A DNA stretch of 53,986 nt from Desulfomonile tiedjei (GCA_016218715.1 JACRDG010000088.1:1-53986), one strand, 5' to 3'. Shown: positions 16,539 through 25,761, counted from the stretch's first letter. The notes: generated from the sequence alone by a model not told the origin. Translations and numbers: made by a program.

Positions 16539-16782
16539 GACCGATTCACTCGTGCCACAATGTTGCCCGGAGCCGGGACGAATGCCGGGCTTCTAGGGAG
16601 TGTAGCACATTGCCGGTGTTTCGGTAAGCATTGTGCGACCGAGAAAGAGCCGTCCGGAGACAGCTTCCTGCGAAGAAAGGTTTACTCCTTGAACCAAGCC
16701 TTGTGTGCCCCCTATCGAGAGGGTAGAATCGAAACAGCCGGTCGGCTGATCCCTCGTACCGTGGAAAGGAGACTTCCCTATC

Positions 16783-17034
16783 ATGGGCCGCGATGATGAC
16801 AAAACCATTAAAGAACTCGACAAGAATTTCGAGCTGCTCCTTACCAACGCCTCTGGCGCCGCGAATCTCCAACGGATGAAGCAGGACGACAGGATATGGA
16901 GAGTGAAAGATCCGATCGGGTACAAGAAAGACATGGAAGATATGTGTAGAGCGATGTTCGGCGAAGCGTGGCTCGTTGAATACGAGGCCTTGCTGCGGGA
17001 TGAGTTTCCTGAGGAATTCGAGAAATCCGATTGA
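16783..17034 (+). CDS. Small hypothetical protein
   Basis: An 83-residue, charged, helical protein (MGRDDDKTIKELDKNFELL...DPIGYKKDMEDMCRAMFGEAWLVEYEALLRDEFPEEFEKSD). AAGGAG lies 11 bases upstream of the ATG, a long spacing. Composition is protein-like (balanced Lys/Glu/Asp, one Trp pair, few Arg/Pro), unlike the antisense frame over the same bases. No family is recognised. It converges on dnaJ; the 115-base gap between them holds an imperfect inverted repeat (AGGGGTGGT near 17077 and ACCACCCT near 17107) that might end transcription. Confidence 0.55.
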   Translation: MGRDDDKTIKELDKNFELLLTNASGAANLQRMKQDDRIWRVKDPIGYKKDMEDMCRAMFGEAWLVEYEALLRDEFPEEFEKSD

Positions 17035-17149
17035 AATCGGATCATCCTGAAACGACTAATACCAATGCGCGATCGAAGGGGTGGTACGGCAATGCGGACG
17101 CGACGACCACCCTCGCGGCTTGATGGTCCGTCAAAGTGCCGGACTCGTG

Positions 17150-18250
17150 CTATTTTCCCCGTCTCGCGAAGAAACTCCGTTTGCCAGGGGTCACCTTGGC
17201 CCCTTCCAACTCGGCAAGCTGGCGGAGAAGATCTTCCACCTGCTTATCGACTTTTTTGGGCGTCTCGATGTAAACCACCACGATCAGGTCTCCTCGGCCG
17301 CGTCCCCGCAGGTGAGGGATTCCTCTGCCACTGATGCGAAAGTCCTGCCCTGACTGGGTTCCCGCCGGCACCTCCATCTTGTCCTGGCCTTCCAGGGTGG
17401 GGATCTCGACTTCGCCGCCCAGCACCGCGACGCTGTACGAAATCGGAAGCCCCACAATCACGTCATCGTCCTGCCGCCGAAACACCTCGTGCGGGGCCTG
17501 GTGAATGACCACGTACAGATCTCCCGGAGCCGCGCCGGGTTCGCCGGGTTCACCTTCCCCGTTGAGCCTGAGCCGAGATCCGGTCTCAACCCCGGCCGGC
17601 ACCTTCAGGCTGAGTTTCCTTTTTTTCAGGAAGCGTCCCAATCCCCGGCACGATCGACACGGGTCGGTGATGACGGTACCGCTCCCCTGACACGTGGGGC
17701 AGGTCGTGCTTATGGAGAAAAAACCCTGAGAGCGAGTCACCTGGCCGCGGCCGTTGCACATCTGGCAGACCCCGGGTTCGGCTCCACCGCTCGATCCCGT
17801 GCCGTGGCACTCCTCGCACACTTCATGCCGCGGGACTTCGATCTCGGTCTCCTTGCCGAAGACTGCGTCCATGAAACCGATGGTAAGATCGTACCGCAGG
17901 TCTGCTCCGCGTCTTGGGCCCCGACGCTGACCACCCCTCGATCCGAAACCGAAAAACTCCTCGAAGATGTCGCCGAACGAGGAGAAGATATCCTGAAAAT
18001 CCCGGAAACCGGTAAATCCCGTCTGTTGCAATCCTGCGTGGCCGAACCGGTCGTAGAGTTGGCGCTTTTCCGTGTCACTCAAGACCTCATAGGCTTCAGC
18101 CGCTTCCTTGAACTTCTCTTCGGCTTCTTTGTCACCAGGGTTGCGGTCAGGGTGGTACTTCAAGGCAAGCTTTCGATAGGCCTTCTTGATTTCTTCGGGA
18201 CTCGCGGTCTTCGGTACCTGAAGAATTTCATAATAGTCGGTCTTGGTCAT
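17150..18250 (-). CDS. dnaJ: Chaperone protein DnaJ
   Basis: A 366-residue co-chaperone of DnaK (type I Hsp40). The J domain covers residues 1-70, with the HPD triad in [10 protein letters not shown] Gly/Phe-rich linker follows ([25 protein letters not shown]), then four zinc-binding C-x-x-C-x-G-x-G repeats at about 140-210: [24 protein letters not shown] and CRSCRGLG. The C-terminal substrate-binding domains contain [22 protein letters not shown] and [20 protein letters not shown]. The start [10 protein letters not shown] at 18250 is the family's usual N-terminus, although no good ribosome site precedes it. grpE and dnaK are not in the window; rpoH lies 16 kb away. Confidence 0.96.
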   Translation of the reverse strand: MTKTDYYEILQVPKTASPEEIKKAYRKLALKYHPDRNPGDKEAEEKFKEAAEAYEVLSDTEKRQLYDRFGHAGLQQTGFTGFRDFQDIFSSFGDIFEEFFGFGSRGGQRRGPRRGADLRYDLTIGFMDAVFGKETEIEVPRHEVCEECHGTGSSGGAEPGVCQMCNGRGQVTRSQGFFSISTTCPTCQGSGTVITDPCRSCRGLGRFLKKRKLSLKVPAGVETGSRLRLNGEGEPGEPGAAPGDLYVVIHQAPHEVFRRQDDDVIVGLPISYSVAVLGGEVEIPTLEGQDKMEVPAGTQSGQDFRISGRGIPHLRGRGRGDLIVVVYIETPKKVDKQVEDLLRQLAELEGAKVTPGKRSFFARRGK

Positions 18251-18312
18251 TCGCACGAACCCATAGGGGAGGATTATGGACGCGGCGAGAACAATCGTCG
18301 CGCCAAGATATC

Positions 18313-18341
18313 TATATAAGCACTCTCGTCCATCTTGTCAT
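18313..18341 (-). promoter_or_regulatory. Sigma-70-type promoter for dnaJ
   Basis: On the minus strand, ATGACA (18341-18336), 17 bases, TATATA (18318-18313). Transcription would begin near 18306, about 55 bases before the ATG. It does not look like the sigma-32 pattern (CTTGAA...CCCCAT) and no CIRCE element is present. Confidence 0.5.
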
Positions 18342-18370
18342 CCCGGCGGCGGATATTTTTCTCTAAAAAG

Positions 18371-18604
18371 CTATGCCTGGGTTCCTTCGGGAAGATGGCT
18401 CGGGGTTTCTGTACAGCTTCCTTTGTCCTCAGTCCCGGGAAGCTCCCCTTCTTTCGTCAATAGATCGATGACGCAGGCGGTTCGGAACTGACAATAGATC
18501 CGCGGACTGTGGCAACGGGCGCACCTGCGGCACATGTACTTTGCATCTTTTTGGCAATAGAAAGGAGCTTCCCTTTCCGGATGTCGATAGCAGCTTGACG
18601 TCAT
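18371..18604 (-). CDS. Small Cys-rich zinc-binding protein
   Basis: A 77-residue protein. The ATG at 18604 has GAGGA seven bases upstream; the open frame extends to 18802 but overlaps the neighbouring gene. Cys and His residues are concentrated in the first 45 residues: C-x2-H near residue 5, YCQKDAKYMCRRCARCHSPRIYC, then FRTACVI. This B-box-like pattern would bind one or two metal ions, probably zinc. I recall similar proteins with a CKFRxACPI ending in other deltaproteobacteria, without a known function. The C-terminal 30 residues look disordered. It follows the peptide-binding protein gene by 134 bases and lies 120 bases before dnaJ, on the same strand. Confidence 0.7.
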   Translation of the reverse strand: MTSSCYRHPEREAPFYCQKDAKYMCRRCARCHSPRIYCQFRTACVIDLLTKEGELPGTEDKGSCTETPSHLPEGTQA

Positions 18605-18738
18605 CGGCGGTTCCTCAACACGTCGATCGAGCGCGACTCGCTTCTCGCGGCTCATATCAATTGTTCTCGGCCAGTCGCTCCATGCACTGCACGCGGTGCT
18701 CTCGCGCCCGCGGCCTGCGGCGAAAGGAAAAAGGCGCC

Positions 18739-20655
18739 TTATTTCACCGGTTTGTAAAAAAACTGTTCCGGGTGGACCGGGCCGGGATTGGGATAGATCC
18801 AACTGTCAAAATCCTCTTTGGGGACGTTGAACATGCGCGGGTTGACCACGTAGTAGTCAGGAGGATTCTGAACCAGGCCGATTACCCAGAGATACTTCTC
18901 GTTTGCCGCCATGATCCTGGAACAAAGCTCCTTCTGCTTTTCCTCCGTGACCGTGGTGAGAATCCGGTCGTAAGTCTGCATGACTTCCTTGATCTCTGCG
19001 GGCGGCTCCTCTCCTTTCGTTCCCTCGCTCTGGTACCACTGACCGTAGAGCGGAGCATTAAGGCTTTCCGTACTGTACGGGAAGTACCAACGCGGGTCAA
19101 GGAGGCATTCCAGGCCACCGTCACCGGGCCAAAGGGCTATGTCGTGCGACGCCGTTTGGGTCCTTTGGCGGAAGAGTTCCCTGGTCTCGGATTTCACTTC
19201 TGTCTCGATTCCCACTGCCTTGAGGTTGGAGGCGATGATTTCAGCCGTATCCACCCAGGTGGGGATCGAAACCATCACGTCCAGTGCTAAGTTCAGTGGC
19301 GCGCCGTCAGGCCGTATCCGTTTCCCGTTCGCACCTTTCTTTAGTCCCATTTCGTCCAAGAGAGCGCCCGCCTTGCCCGGATCGTAATCAGTGTACGCCT
19401 TCTCATAAGACGCGCTGTAGAAGGCAGAATCTTTGAGAGGCGCGGCCTGTCGGGGCGTTCCCTGACCTCGACAGACGATCTTGTTGATCTCTTGCCGGTT
19501 TACTGCATGAGACAGGGCCTTCCTGAACCTCGCATCGGAAAGGATCTGTCTGGTAACCGGATCCCTGTGGTTCAGGTTGGGCGCAATGAGCATGCCCACG
19601 GACGCGGTGGAATGCTTTGGCACGAGCTTGTACTGCCCCTTCTTGACACTTGCAAGAAGCAGGACGCTGTTTTGCATGCCGCCCAGGCGGCGGCCTTGCA
19701 TGTCTATCTCGCCGGCCAATGCCTTGAGAACGATAGTCTGTGCTTCGGCCTGGAGATCGTGGATGACCGTGTCGATGTACGGGAGCTGATTACCCGCAGG
19801 ATCGACTTTCCAGTAGTACGGGTTCCGTTCCATGACGAACCGTTTCGCCGGTGCAGGAACTCTGGTAACCCATGCGCAGAGCGAGGGCATGTCCTTGTCG
19901 GTAAAGAGGGTGGTCTTGAGGTCCGAAACATCATGGAACAGCTTCACCCAACTGGATGCATTCCTCTCTTTGAGCAAAGCCTCCAACTCTTCGGGCTTGG
20001 CGTATTTCTTGTGGAATTGCTTCAGGTAATGTTTGGGTTTGGTCACCAGTGCCATTCCATCGGGACACGCGAGGCGTTCGATGAACAGCCCGTATGGTTT
20101 GTCAAACTCGATGCGAAAGGCGTAATCGTCGATCTTCGTCACTTTGGGAGCTGTCCCGGTGGGGGCCAACCATCGGGGAATAGATGAGGTCACCTCTTTG
20201 TTCATCAGGATGTCTTCAAAATAGAACATGATGTCGTCGGTGGTAAACGGCGTTCCATCGGACCACCGAATCCCCTTGACCAGGTGAAACGTGAAAACGC
20301 GGCCGTCGTTCTCGACTTCCCATTTTGCCGCAATGTTGGGAACGATCCTGTAAGAAGGGCTCCACCGAACGAGCGGTTCGTAGAGCACGCGCCGCGCGCC
20401 CACGAGATCCGCGATCCCCATGTATGCCCGTCTCCAGGTTCCGCCATAAAGGCCGGTTTCGTCGATTGGTTGAACGACAGCCGGACTCGCCGGCAGCCGC
20501 TGGTCCACGGGAGGCAAGTTACCCGATTTCACCAGGCTCGATAGCACCGGAGCTTCCTGGTAGGCCTCGGCCACTCGGTAATCGATCATGGTCGTCAGCG
20601 AAAGAAGCGCGGCCAAAGCCGCTATCGGTACGGTCAAACGAAGCCTCTTCCCCAT
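18739..20655 (-). CDS. Peptide/nickel-type ABC transporter substrate-binding protein
   Basis: A 638-residue extracytoplasmic solute-binding protein of family 5 (DppA/OppA type). An N-terminal signal sequence is visible (MGKRLRLTVPIAALAALLSL, then a cleavable region near residue 30). Family signatures: YEPLVRWSPSYRIVPNIAAKWEVENDGRVFTFHLVKGIRWSDGTPFTTDDIMFYFEDIL at about 92-150, and DARFRKALSHAVNRQEINKIV followed by GQGTPRQAAPL in the second half. It is about 100 residues longer than DppA, which is common in the family members that bind larger peptides or unknown ligands. AAGGAG lies five bases before the ATG. No permease or ATPase gene is near, so it is an orphan receptor or works with a transporter elsewhere. 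Confidence 0.92.
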   Translation of the reverse strand: MGKRLRLTVPIAALAALLSLTTMIDYRVAEAYQEAPVLSSLVKSGNLPPVDQRLPASPAVVQPIDETGLYGGTWRRAYMGIADLVGARRVLYEPLVRWSPSYRIVPNIAAKWEVENDGRVFTFHLVKGIRWSDGTPFTTDDIMFYFEDILMNKEVTSSIPRWLAPTGTAPKVTKIDDYAFRIEFDKPYGLFIERLACPDGMALVTKPKHYLKQFHKKYAKPEELEALLKERNASSWVKLFHDVSDLKTTLFTDKDMPSLCAWVTRVPAPAKRFVMERNPYYWKVDPAGNQLPYIDTVIHDLQAEAQTIVLKALAGEIDMQGRRLGGMQNSVLLLASVKKGQYKLVPKHSTASVGMLIAPNLNHRDPVTRQILSDARFRKALSHAVNRQEINKIVCRGQGTPRQAAPLKDSAFYSASYEKAYTDYDPGKAGALLDEMGLKKGANGKRIRPDGAPLNLALDVMVSIPTWVDTAEIIASNLKAVGIETEVKSETRELFRQRTQTASHDIALWPGDGGLECLLDPRWYFPYSTESLNAPLYGQWYQSEGTKGEEPPAEIKEVMQTYDRILTTVTEEKQKELCSRIMAANEKYLWVIGLVQNPPDYYVVNPRMFNVPKEDFDSWIYPNPGPVHPEQFFYKPVK

Positions 20656-20771
20656 GGCGTCTCCTTATGGATTCAGACGTGGCGTCCGTGCGGACAGGGC
20701 GCTCGACGAGGGTTCATGTGTGGGTCCAGGACGAACGGAGAAGTCCTCGTCGCGACTCTCTTAGCACTGCA

Positions 20772-21248
20772 TCAGAAAGGAATATCATCTTCCGGAGGGG
20801 GTGGAGCATTCCGGCTGTCGTCACCCCGTCGCGGTCCTGAGTCAGCGGGTCGAGACTTGGGGGGGGCCTGAGACCGGGGTCTCTCTTCGGTTTCCCGACC
20901 CTGGGAGCCTCCGGATCCGCCAAGCATAATCATGTCGTTGGCGATGATCTCCACCGTGGTGCGCCTGTTGCCATCCTGATCTTCCCAGTCACGGGTCTGG
21001 ATGCGCCCCTCGATAAATACCTGTTTCCCTTTACTGAGATACTCGCCGCAGACTTCGCCCAGTCGGCCCCAGGCTACGACTCGGTGCCACTCTGTTCGTT
21101 CCTGGTCGTTTCCGTCCTGGTCACGCCACTTGGAGGACGTGGCCAGCGTGAAGGTCGCCACCGCCTTCCCGGATGCGGTGTATCTCACCTCCGGGTCCCT
21201 GCCCAGATTGCCGAGCAGCAGAACCTTATTCAAAGACCTCTGGGCCAT
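20772..21248 (-). CDS. ssb: Single-stranded DNA-binding protein
   Basis: A 158-residue SSB. The OB fold spans residues 1-108 ([82 protein letters not shown]). A Gly/Pro/Arg-rich disordered tail follows, and it ends in the acidic tip EDDIPF that recruits replication and repair proteins. AGGAGG lies five bases before the ATG. It stands alone, diverging from the HTH/Zn-ribbon gene, rather than beside rpsF/rpsR as in many bacteria. Confidence 0.97.
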   Translation of the reverse strand: MAQRSLNKVLLLGNLGRDPEVRYTASGKAVATFTLATSSKWRDQDGNDQERTEWHRVVAWGRLGEVCGEYLSKGKQVFIEGRIQTRDWEDQDGNRRTTVEIIANDMIMLGGSGGSQGRETEERPRSQAPPKSRPADSGPRRGDDSRNAPPPPEDDIPF

Positions 21249-21389
21249 GAACGCCTCCTAACATTCTGTCGGAGCTGTTTGGGAAAATCGTTGCCGCACT
21301 TACACTTAAAAGGTTATCCTCCCCGAAAAGGTCGCGCGTTGTCAAGACCGAAAGGTCTCGGAAAGGTTGCAAATCCTCGGGAGGGCCGC

Positions 21390-21707
21390 CTGACCATTCG
21401 CCGAAGAATAGCCGAAATGTTGCGAGAGACGGAGTTGACGGCCCGGGACATCTCCCGCATTCTAGGCATAAGAGAAAAGGAGGTGTACGAGCACCTCCCC
21501 CATATCGAGCGTTCCGAGGGACCCGGAACCCAATTGATTGCAGAACCGGCCCGCTGCCTGAGATGCGGATTCGTGTTCAAGAAACGTACGCGCTTCACCG
21601 CGCCCGGCCGGTGTCCCGTTTGCCGGTCCGAATCGATCTCCGAGCCGGTGTACGGCATCAGGACGCACGAAAAAAAGAGGACCTCGATTCCGGAGGAAGA
21701 ACCGTGA
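21390..21707 (+). CDS. HTH/zinc-ribbon transcriptional regulator (COG3357-like)
   Basis: A 105-residue protein. The N-terminal winged-helix part is IRRRIAEMLRETELTARDISRILGIREKEVYEHLPHIERS; a zinc ribbon follows with CLRCGFVF (two Cys) and CPVCRSES (two Cys). This matches the small 'HTH fused to Zn-ribbon' regulators found in archaea and many anaerobes. Choice of start: GGGAGG at 21379-21384 sits exactly five bases before a CTG codon at 21390, and the family's N-terminus (x-TIRxxI) begins just there. The next ATG, at 21417, would cut off the first helix. I therefore favour CTG as initiator. An upstream in-frame TTG is possible but has no ribosome site. It precedes the serine acetyltransferase gene on the same strand. 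Target genes unknown. Confidence 0.75.
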   Translation: MTIRRRIAEMLRETELTARDISRILGIREKEVYEHLPHIERSEGPGTQLIAEPARCLRCGFVFKKRTRFTAPGRCPVCRSESISEPVYGIRTHEKKRTSIPEEEP

Positions 21708-21727
21708 TCCTCGTTGCAACAGAGAAT

Positions 21728-21755
21728 AGAGCCTCTTGAAATCTTGTGAGGCTCT
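21728..21755 (+). promoter_or_regulatory. Inverted repeat overlapping a ribosome site before cysE
   Basis: AGAGCCTC (21728-21735) and GAGGCTCT (21748-21755) pair perfectly around a 12-base loop. The right arm contains GAGG, the likely Shine-Dalgarno sequence for the ATG at 21762, so the hairpin would mask it. CAACAGAG (21717-21724) could alternatively pair with CTCTGTTG (21752-21759). No T-run follows. Confidence 0.5.
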
Positions 21756-21761
21756 GTTGGA

Positions 21762-22820
21762 ATGGTCTTCGCGGCAGAGAGCCGCACAGAACAGAGGAAT
21801 GGTGCTGACATGAACGACACGAAACAGGAGCATGAGGTGGAAGAACTGGAGAGGATTTGCGAATTCAAGGAAGACACCTGCCTCCCCATGGAAGACGAAC
21901 GTCTCCGCGCGGTGGTCGCGGCAATGGTACAATCGTGCGAGAATGAAAGCACCGTGGACCACGTAGGCGCGGCCCTCATTCCGTCGAAGGACGAAATCAT
22001 CCGCATCCTGGCCGTGCTGCAGGATATTCTGTTCCCGGGCTACTTCGGCCGACAGGAGTTGACCCATTCCACCCTGGAGTACCACCTCGGCAACGAGATG
22101 ATGCGGCTTTTCGACATGCTCTCGACGCAGATATCGAGGAGTATCCGTCATGAGTGCCGCCGGATGGACAGTATTTGCGTGCAGTGCGTGCAGAAGGGGC
22201 GGGAAGAGGCGCTCGCTTTCATGGAAAAGCTCACGTCGCTTCGGCACATGCTGGCGATGGACGTGAGGGCCCACTATGACGGCGATCCTGCCTCAAAGAG
22301 CCTCGACGAGATCGTTTTCTGCTATCCCGGCCTGTATGCAATCTTCGTGTATCGGGTGGCCCACGAGCTGTTCGCACAGAAGATCCCGCTCATGCCGCGG
22401 ATCATGACGGAGCATGCACACTCCCTGACCGGGATAGACATTCACCCCGGAGCGACCATCGGTACCGATTTCTTCATCGACCACGGCACCGGGGTCGTCG
22501 TCGGAGAAACGACCGAAATCGGGAATCGCGTGCGGATCTATCAGGGTGTCACGCTCGGGGCGCTGTCCGTGCCGAGAGGGTCTGAAGGTGGGAACTACCT
22601 GCGAGGGCGCAAAAGGCACCCCACAATCGAGGATGATGTCACGATTTACGCTCAGGCGACCATTCTGGGCGGTGACACCGTGATCGGCGCCCGATGCGTC
22701 ATCGGCGGTAACGTCTGGATGACCGAGTCGGTCCCGGCGGATACCACGGTGGTGATCGAGACCCCGCGGCATGTGTTCAAAGAGGAGCGGCCGAAGAATT
22801 TGCGGCAGCAAGCCGAATGA
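21762..22820 (+). CDS. cysE: Serine O-acetyltransferase
   Basis: A 352-residue enzyme that makes O-acetylserine from serine and acetyl-CoA, the first step of cysteine synthesis. The helical N-terminal half is longer than in E. coli CysE. The catalytic left-handed beta-helix occupies about residues 215-330: DIHPGATIGTDFFIDHGTGVVVGETTEIGNRVRIYQGVTLGA, with the catalytic His in FIDHGTG and the EGGNYLRGRKRHPTIEDDVTIYAQATILGG hexapeptide turns. It belongs to the EpsC/SatA-like branch. Two starts are possible: the ATG at 21762 (GAGG ten bases upstream) and the ATG at 21810 (AGAGGA about eleven bases upstream). No cysK is present. Function certain, start uncertain. Confidence 0.92.
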   Translation: MVFAAESRTEQRNGADMNDTKQEHEVEELERICEFKEDTCLPMEDERLRAVVAAMVQSCENESTVDHVGAALIPSKDEIIRILAVLQDILFPGYFGRQELTHSTLEYHLGNEMMRLFDMLSTQISRSIRHECRRMDSICVQCVQKGREEALAFMEKLTSLRHMLAMDVRAHYDGDPASKSLDEIVFCYPGLYAIFVYRVAHELFAQKIPLMPRIMTEHAHSLTGIDIHPGATIGTDFFIDHGTGVVVGETTEIGNRVRIYQGVTLGALSVPRGSEGGNYLRGRKRHPTIEDDVTIYAQATILGGDTVIGARCVIGGNVWMTESVPADTTVVIETPRHVFKEERPKNLRQQAE

Positions 22821-22978
22821 GGCCCTGTCGGGCCGCCGAGTGTGGGAGCGTGAGAAGCCCGAGGCCCTGAGTGCTCTCAGGTAAACATACAGTCACGCAT
22901 TCGTATGCTTCCGATCGCAATCGGGGGATCGCCTTGGGTAGCGGCCGGCAACAGGGCGACATCACTGAACGACCCAGG

Positions 22979-23021
22979 AGAGAGACGCTGCGTAAGACGC
23001 CGTATTTGCGAAACCGAGCAC
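22979..23021. repeat. Short repeat D, copy 1
   Basis: AGACGCCGTATTTGCGAAACCGAGCAC at 22995-23021 closely matches AGACGCCGTATTGCGACTAAGCAC at 33372-33395; weaker similarity extends about 15 bases to the left of both. Both copies are intergenic. Confidence 0.45.
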
Positions 23022-23085
23022 TAGGGGTCGGCTTTCCAAGCCGCGGCGAGAGGCGGAGAAAAAACTCTGCCTGCCGATTTCAGGG

Positions 23086-23114
23086 TTGAAGGCACTTGCC
23101 CTTTCTGGTAGAAT
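23086..23114 (+). promoter_or_regulatory. Sigma-70-type promoter for ilvC
   Basis: TTGAAG (23086-23091), 17 bases, TAGAAT (23109-23114), with five of six matches at -10. Expected start near 23121, leaving a 44-base leader to the TTG initiator. Confidence 0.6.
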
Positions 23115-23164
23115 GCCCAGTGCATTATTGTGGGGTAAAATTCCTAAACATCGGAGAGCAGACT

Positions 23165-24172
23165 TTGGTACAAATATTCTATGACCGGGAGGCGGATCCC
23201 GCATTCCTGGCCGATAAAACTGTTGCTGTTATCGGGTATGGGAGCCAGGGGCATGCCCATGCGTTGAACCTCAAGGATTCAGGAGTCAAAGTCGTTGTAG
23301 GGCTCAAGCGATCGAGCCGCCGCTGGGGCAAGGTGACCGAAGACGGCCTGCAAGTCATGGAAGTGACTCAGGCAGCCGCCGCTGCCAATGTGGTAATGAT
23401 TCTTGTTCCGGACGAGCTTCAGGCAGGGCTGTACCGATCCGAGATCGAACCAGCGATGGGGAAGGGGAAAGCCCTGGCTTTCGCCCACGGATTCAATATA
23501 CACTTCGGCGGCATAGAACCATCCGAGGACATCGACGTTTTCATGGTTGCTCCCAAAGGCCCCGGCCATCTCGTACGGCGCATGTACAAGCAGGGAGTCG
23601 GCGTTCCCGGGCTGCTGGCGATCCACCAGGACTCGAGCGGACAGTGCCGCCAGATAGGCCTCGCCTACGCGCAAGGCATCGGATGCACCAGGGCCGGCCT
23701 CATCGAAACGACCTTCGCTGAAGAAACCGAGACCGATCTCTTTGGTGAACAAGCGGTTCTTTGCGGAGGAGTGACCGCTCTGATCACTGCCGGGTTCGAG
23801 ACCCTGGTCGAGGCAGGGTATCAGCCTGAAATCGCGTACTTCGAGTGTCTCCACGAACTCAAGCTGATCGTCGACCTCATCTACGAAGGCGGCATCGGGC
23901 GCATGCGCTATTCGGTGAGCAACACCGCCCAGTATGGCGACATGACCCGAGGCCCTCGGATCGTCGATGATCGCACCAAGGCTGAGATGAAAAAAATTCT
24001 GGCCGAAATCCGCAGCGGCGAGTTCGCCCGCGATTGGATCCTTGAAAATTCGGCGGGCCGACCGGTATTCAAGGCGCTGGAGAGAATGGGCGCCGCTCAT
24101 CCCATAGAGACGGTGGGTGAACAGCTCCGGTCGATGATGACCTGGATTTCGAAGTCTCTTGACGAGAAGTGA
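23165..24172 (+). CDS. ilvC: Ketol-acid reductoisomerase
   Basis: A 335-residue enzyme of valine, isoleucine and leucine synthesis (acetohydroxyacid isomeroreductase, NADPH- and Mg-dependent, short class I). The start is the TTG at 23165: GGAG lies eight bases upstream, and [35 protein letters not shown] is the normal N-terminus. The in-frame ATG at 23096 would add 23 unrelated residues. The Rossmann motif is [10 protein letters not shown] and the coenzyme loop LKRSSRRW suggests NADPH. Metal-binding residues are in [16 protein letters not shown] and the [14 protein letters not shown] helix; SNTAQYGD is the active-site Ser region. ilvBN are not adjacent, so the gene stands alone behind its own promoter. 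Confidence 0.96.
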   Translation: MVQIFYDREADPAFLADKTVAVIGYGSQGHAHALNLKDSGVKVVVGLKRSSRRWGKVTEDGLQVMEVTQAAAAANVVMILVPDELQAGLYRSEIEPAMGKGKALAFAHGFNIHFGGIEPSEDIDVFMVAPKGPGHLVRRMYKQGVGVPGLLAIHQDSSGQCRQIGLAYAQGIGCTRAGLIETTFAEETETDLFGEQAVLCGGVTALITAGFETLVEAGYQPEIAYFECLHELKLIVDLIYEGGIGRMRYSVSNTAQYGDMTRGPRIVDDRTKAEMKKILAEIRSGEFARDWILENSAGRPVFKALERMGAAHPIETVGEQLRSMMTWISKSLDEK

Positions 24173-24491
24173 ATTAGTCCGGCCCACATGGCGCAGTCGA
24201 ACCGCACAACGAGCGGTGCCGACAGCGGGAGGCTACTGTTTCTACCACGAATGCATGGCTCACTGCCACGCGGAAGCGGTACGGCGGACCCGGGTGAAGA
24301 CCGTTTAAGCAGGCTTGCGTGAGCTGTCCCGCGACGGAAGAGCCTCCGCCCGCGTTCCCGCGCCTGAGGTCAGTCGGGACTTCTCTTCCTGATAGGGCGG
24401 GTGTTGACGGACATTTGCTCCTGCATGAAGTTGATATGGGCTTTTTGTTGCCTGGACAGGCACTGGAAATTAGGAAAGGACAAGGCGGGAG
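24173..24491. other. Intergenic region before the AAA ATPase gene
   Basis: A 319-base gap. TTGACG occurs near 24402, but no -10 stands at a proper distance. No repeat, hairpin with T-run, or credible open frame was found. Confidence 0.4.
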
Positions 24492-25715
24492 ATGATCAAA
24501 AGTATTCGCATCAAGAATTTCAAGAACTTCCGTGATACCGAATTTGACGTCCGGCCCTTGAACATCTTCATCGGCCCGAACGGAACGGGAAAATCCAACC
24601 TGGGGAATTTCCTTCTGATGCTTAGCTTCCTCTCCTCGGGCCCCTTTAGCAGCGCATTTGGACCGGGGCCGTTCACGTTCCGCCAGACGCTCAGTCGCAG
24701 AGAAAAAGGAGATCCGAACCCCCAGGATCTGGACCTCCATTTTGAAGCGACCCTCGAGGTCGACGGCGTCAACTATGATTACACCCTCGTCTTCACTGAA
24801 CTCCGCCGCAACGAGTACCTGATCCGAGAAGAAACGCTTCAAGAGGTCCAGGGGGAGATCCTCTTCACCATAGGAGACGTCAAGGCCAAAGAGTCCAAGA
24901 TGGCCCAGATGAAGAAAGGCCACGCGTGGAACGAGGCGGAGCGGCGCATCCGATCAGTCGCCCAATACCTGTCAAAGATCAAGCGGTACCGCTTCGTACC
25001 CGATCTCATCAAGAAGCCCACGAATGTCCAAGACTCGTACCTCCTCGATCACACGGGGGAGAATCTGGCAGCGGTGCTATCTTTTCTCGAGAAGAACCAC
25101 CCGGAGAATTTCCAGAAGATCGTGCAGGAAGTGCGACGGACCGTCCCCGGGATCAGGAGGATCTTCACCCCGCATCTCAGCGACCCACACCAGGTTGGTA
25201 TCGGAGTCGAAGAAGAGCACAAATCGGGCTACTTTGTCGGCCCTCAGCTTTCAGACGGCTTTCTCGTCTTCCTCGCTCTGTGTACGCTCTTCAATCTCCC
25301 CGATCAGCCGCGAATCTTTTTCATCGAAGAACCGGAAACCTACCTGAACCCCAACAGACTGCGAGTCCTCTACGGCATGATGCACCGGTTCTGCGCCGCC
25401 AATATGGCTAAACAGGTCCTTATGAGTTCCCATTCGCCCTATTTCATCGATTGGTCCGACGAGAGGCCGGAAGAGCTTACCCTCATGAACGAGCGCAACG
25501 GGTGGGTGGAGTTTCAGAACCTCAAGGCCGTGGGCGAACTCCGGTACTTCCTGGAAGAGGACCCGTGGGGGCAGGACTGGGTGGCGAAATTCTTCAGGGC
25601 CGATCACGCTGACGAACCGCTCCCTGAATTCAAGGAAGAGTCGAAAGACTCCGACGAATACACCTACTCCCCGTGGGAAAGAGAAGGGGACGAGCAGCAA
25701 CCCAGCGACTACTGA
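24492..25715 (+). CDS. AAA family ATPase (RecF/OLD-like, AAA_21 type)
   Basis: A 407-residue ABC-type ATPase domain protein. Walker A GPNGTGKS is at residues 28-35 after the typical SIRIKNFKNFRDTEFDVRPLNIFI start. The ABC signature LSDG is at about 252-255, Walker B FFIEEPE at about 276-282, and the switch His in SSHSPYFIDW at about 311-315. The insert between Walker A and the signature is helical and charged. The last 40 residues are acidic and look disordered. No TOPRIM nuclease is fused, so it is not an OLD nuclease. Such solitary AAA_21 proteins are sometimes parts of defence or toxin systems, but no partner gene lies next to it. It converges on the por operon. Confidence 0.88.
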   Translation: MIKSIRIKNFKNFRDTEFDVRPLNIFIGPNGTGKSNLGNFLLMLSFLSSGPFSSAFGPGPFTFRQTLSRREKGDPNPQDLDLHFEATLEVDGVNYDYTLVFTELRRNEYLIREETLQEVQGEILFTIGDVKAKESKMAQMKKGHAWNEAERRIRSVAQYLSKIKRYRFVPDLIKKPTNVQDSYLLDHTGENLAAVLSFLEKNHPENFQKIVQEVRRTVPGIRRIFTPHLSDPHQVGIGVEEEHKSGYFVGPQLSDGFLVFLALCTLFNLPDQPRIFFIEEPETYLNPNRLRVLYGMMHRFCAANMAKQVLMSSHSPYFIDWSDERPEELTLMNERNGWVEFQNLKAVGELRYFLEEDPWGQDWVAKFFRADHADEPLPEFKEESKDSDEYTYSPWEREGDEQQPSDY

Positions 25716-25761
25716 GCCGTCTCGCTCCTTCTGATACCAAGCCGCATTCAAGAAAGTAGTC

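Larger units (their letters stand above)
22821..23164. other. Intergenic region before ilvC
   Basis: Gap of 344 bases holding the ilvC promoter (23086-23114), one copy of short repeat D (22979-23021), and small hairpins: CCTGAG-TGCT-CTCAGG near 22866 and CGGCTT-TCC-AAGCCG near 23030. No leader peptide rich in branched-chain residues is seen. Confidence 0.45.

Noticed and set aside
24492-25715. AAA ATPase as part of a defence system
   Set aside because: No nuclease, TOPRIM, toxin or other defence gene is adjacent; the neighbours are ilvC and the por operon, so a defence call would be unsupported.
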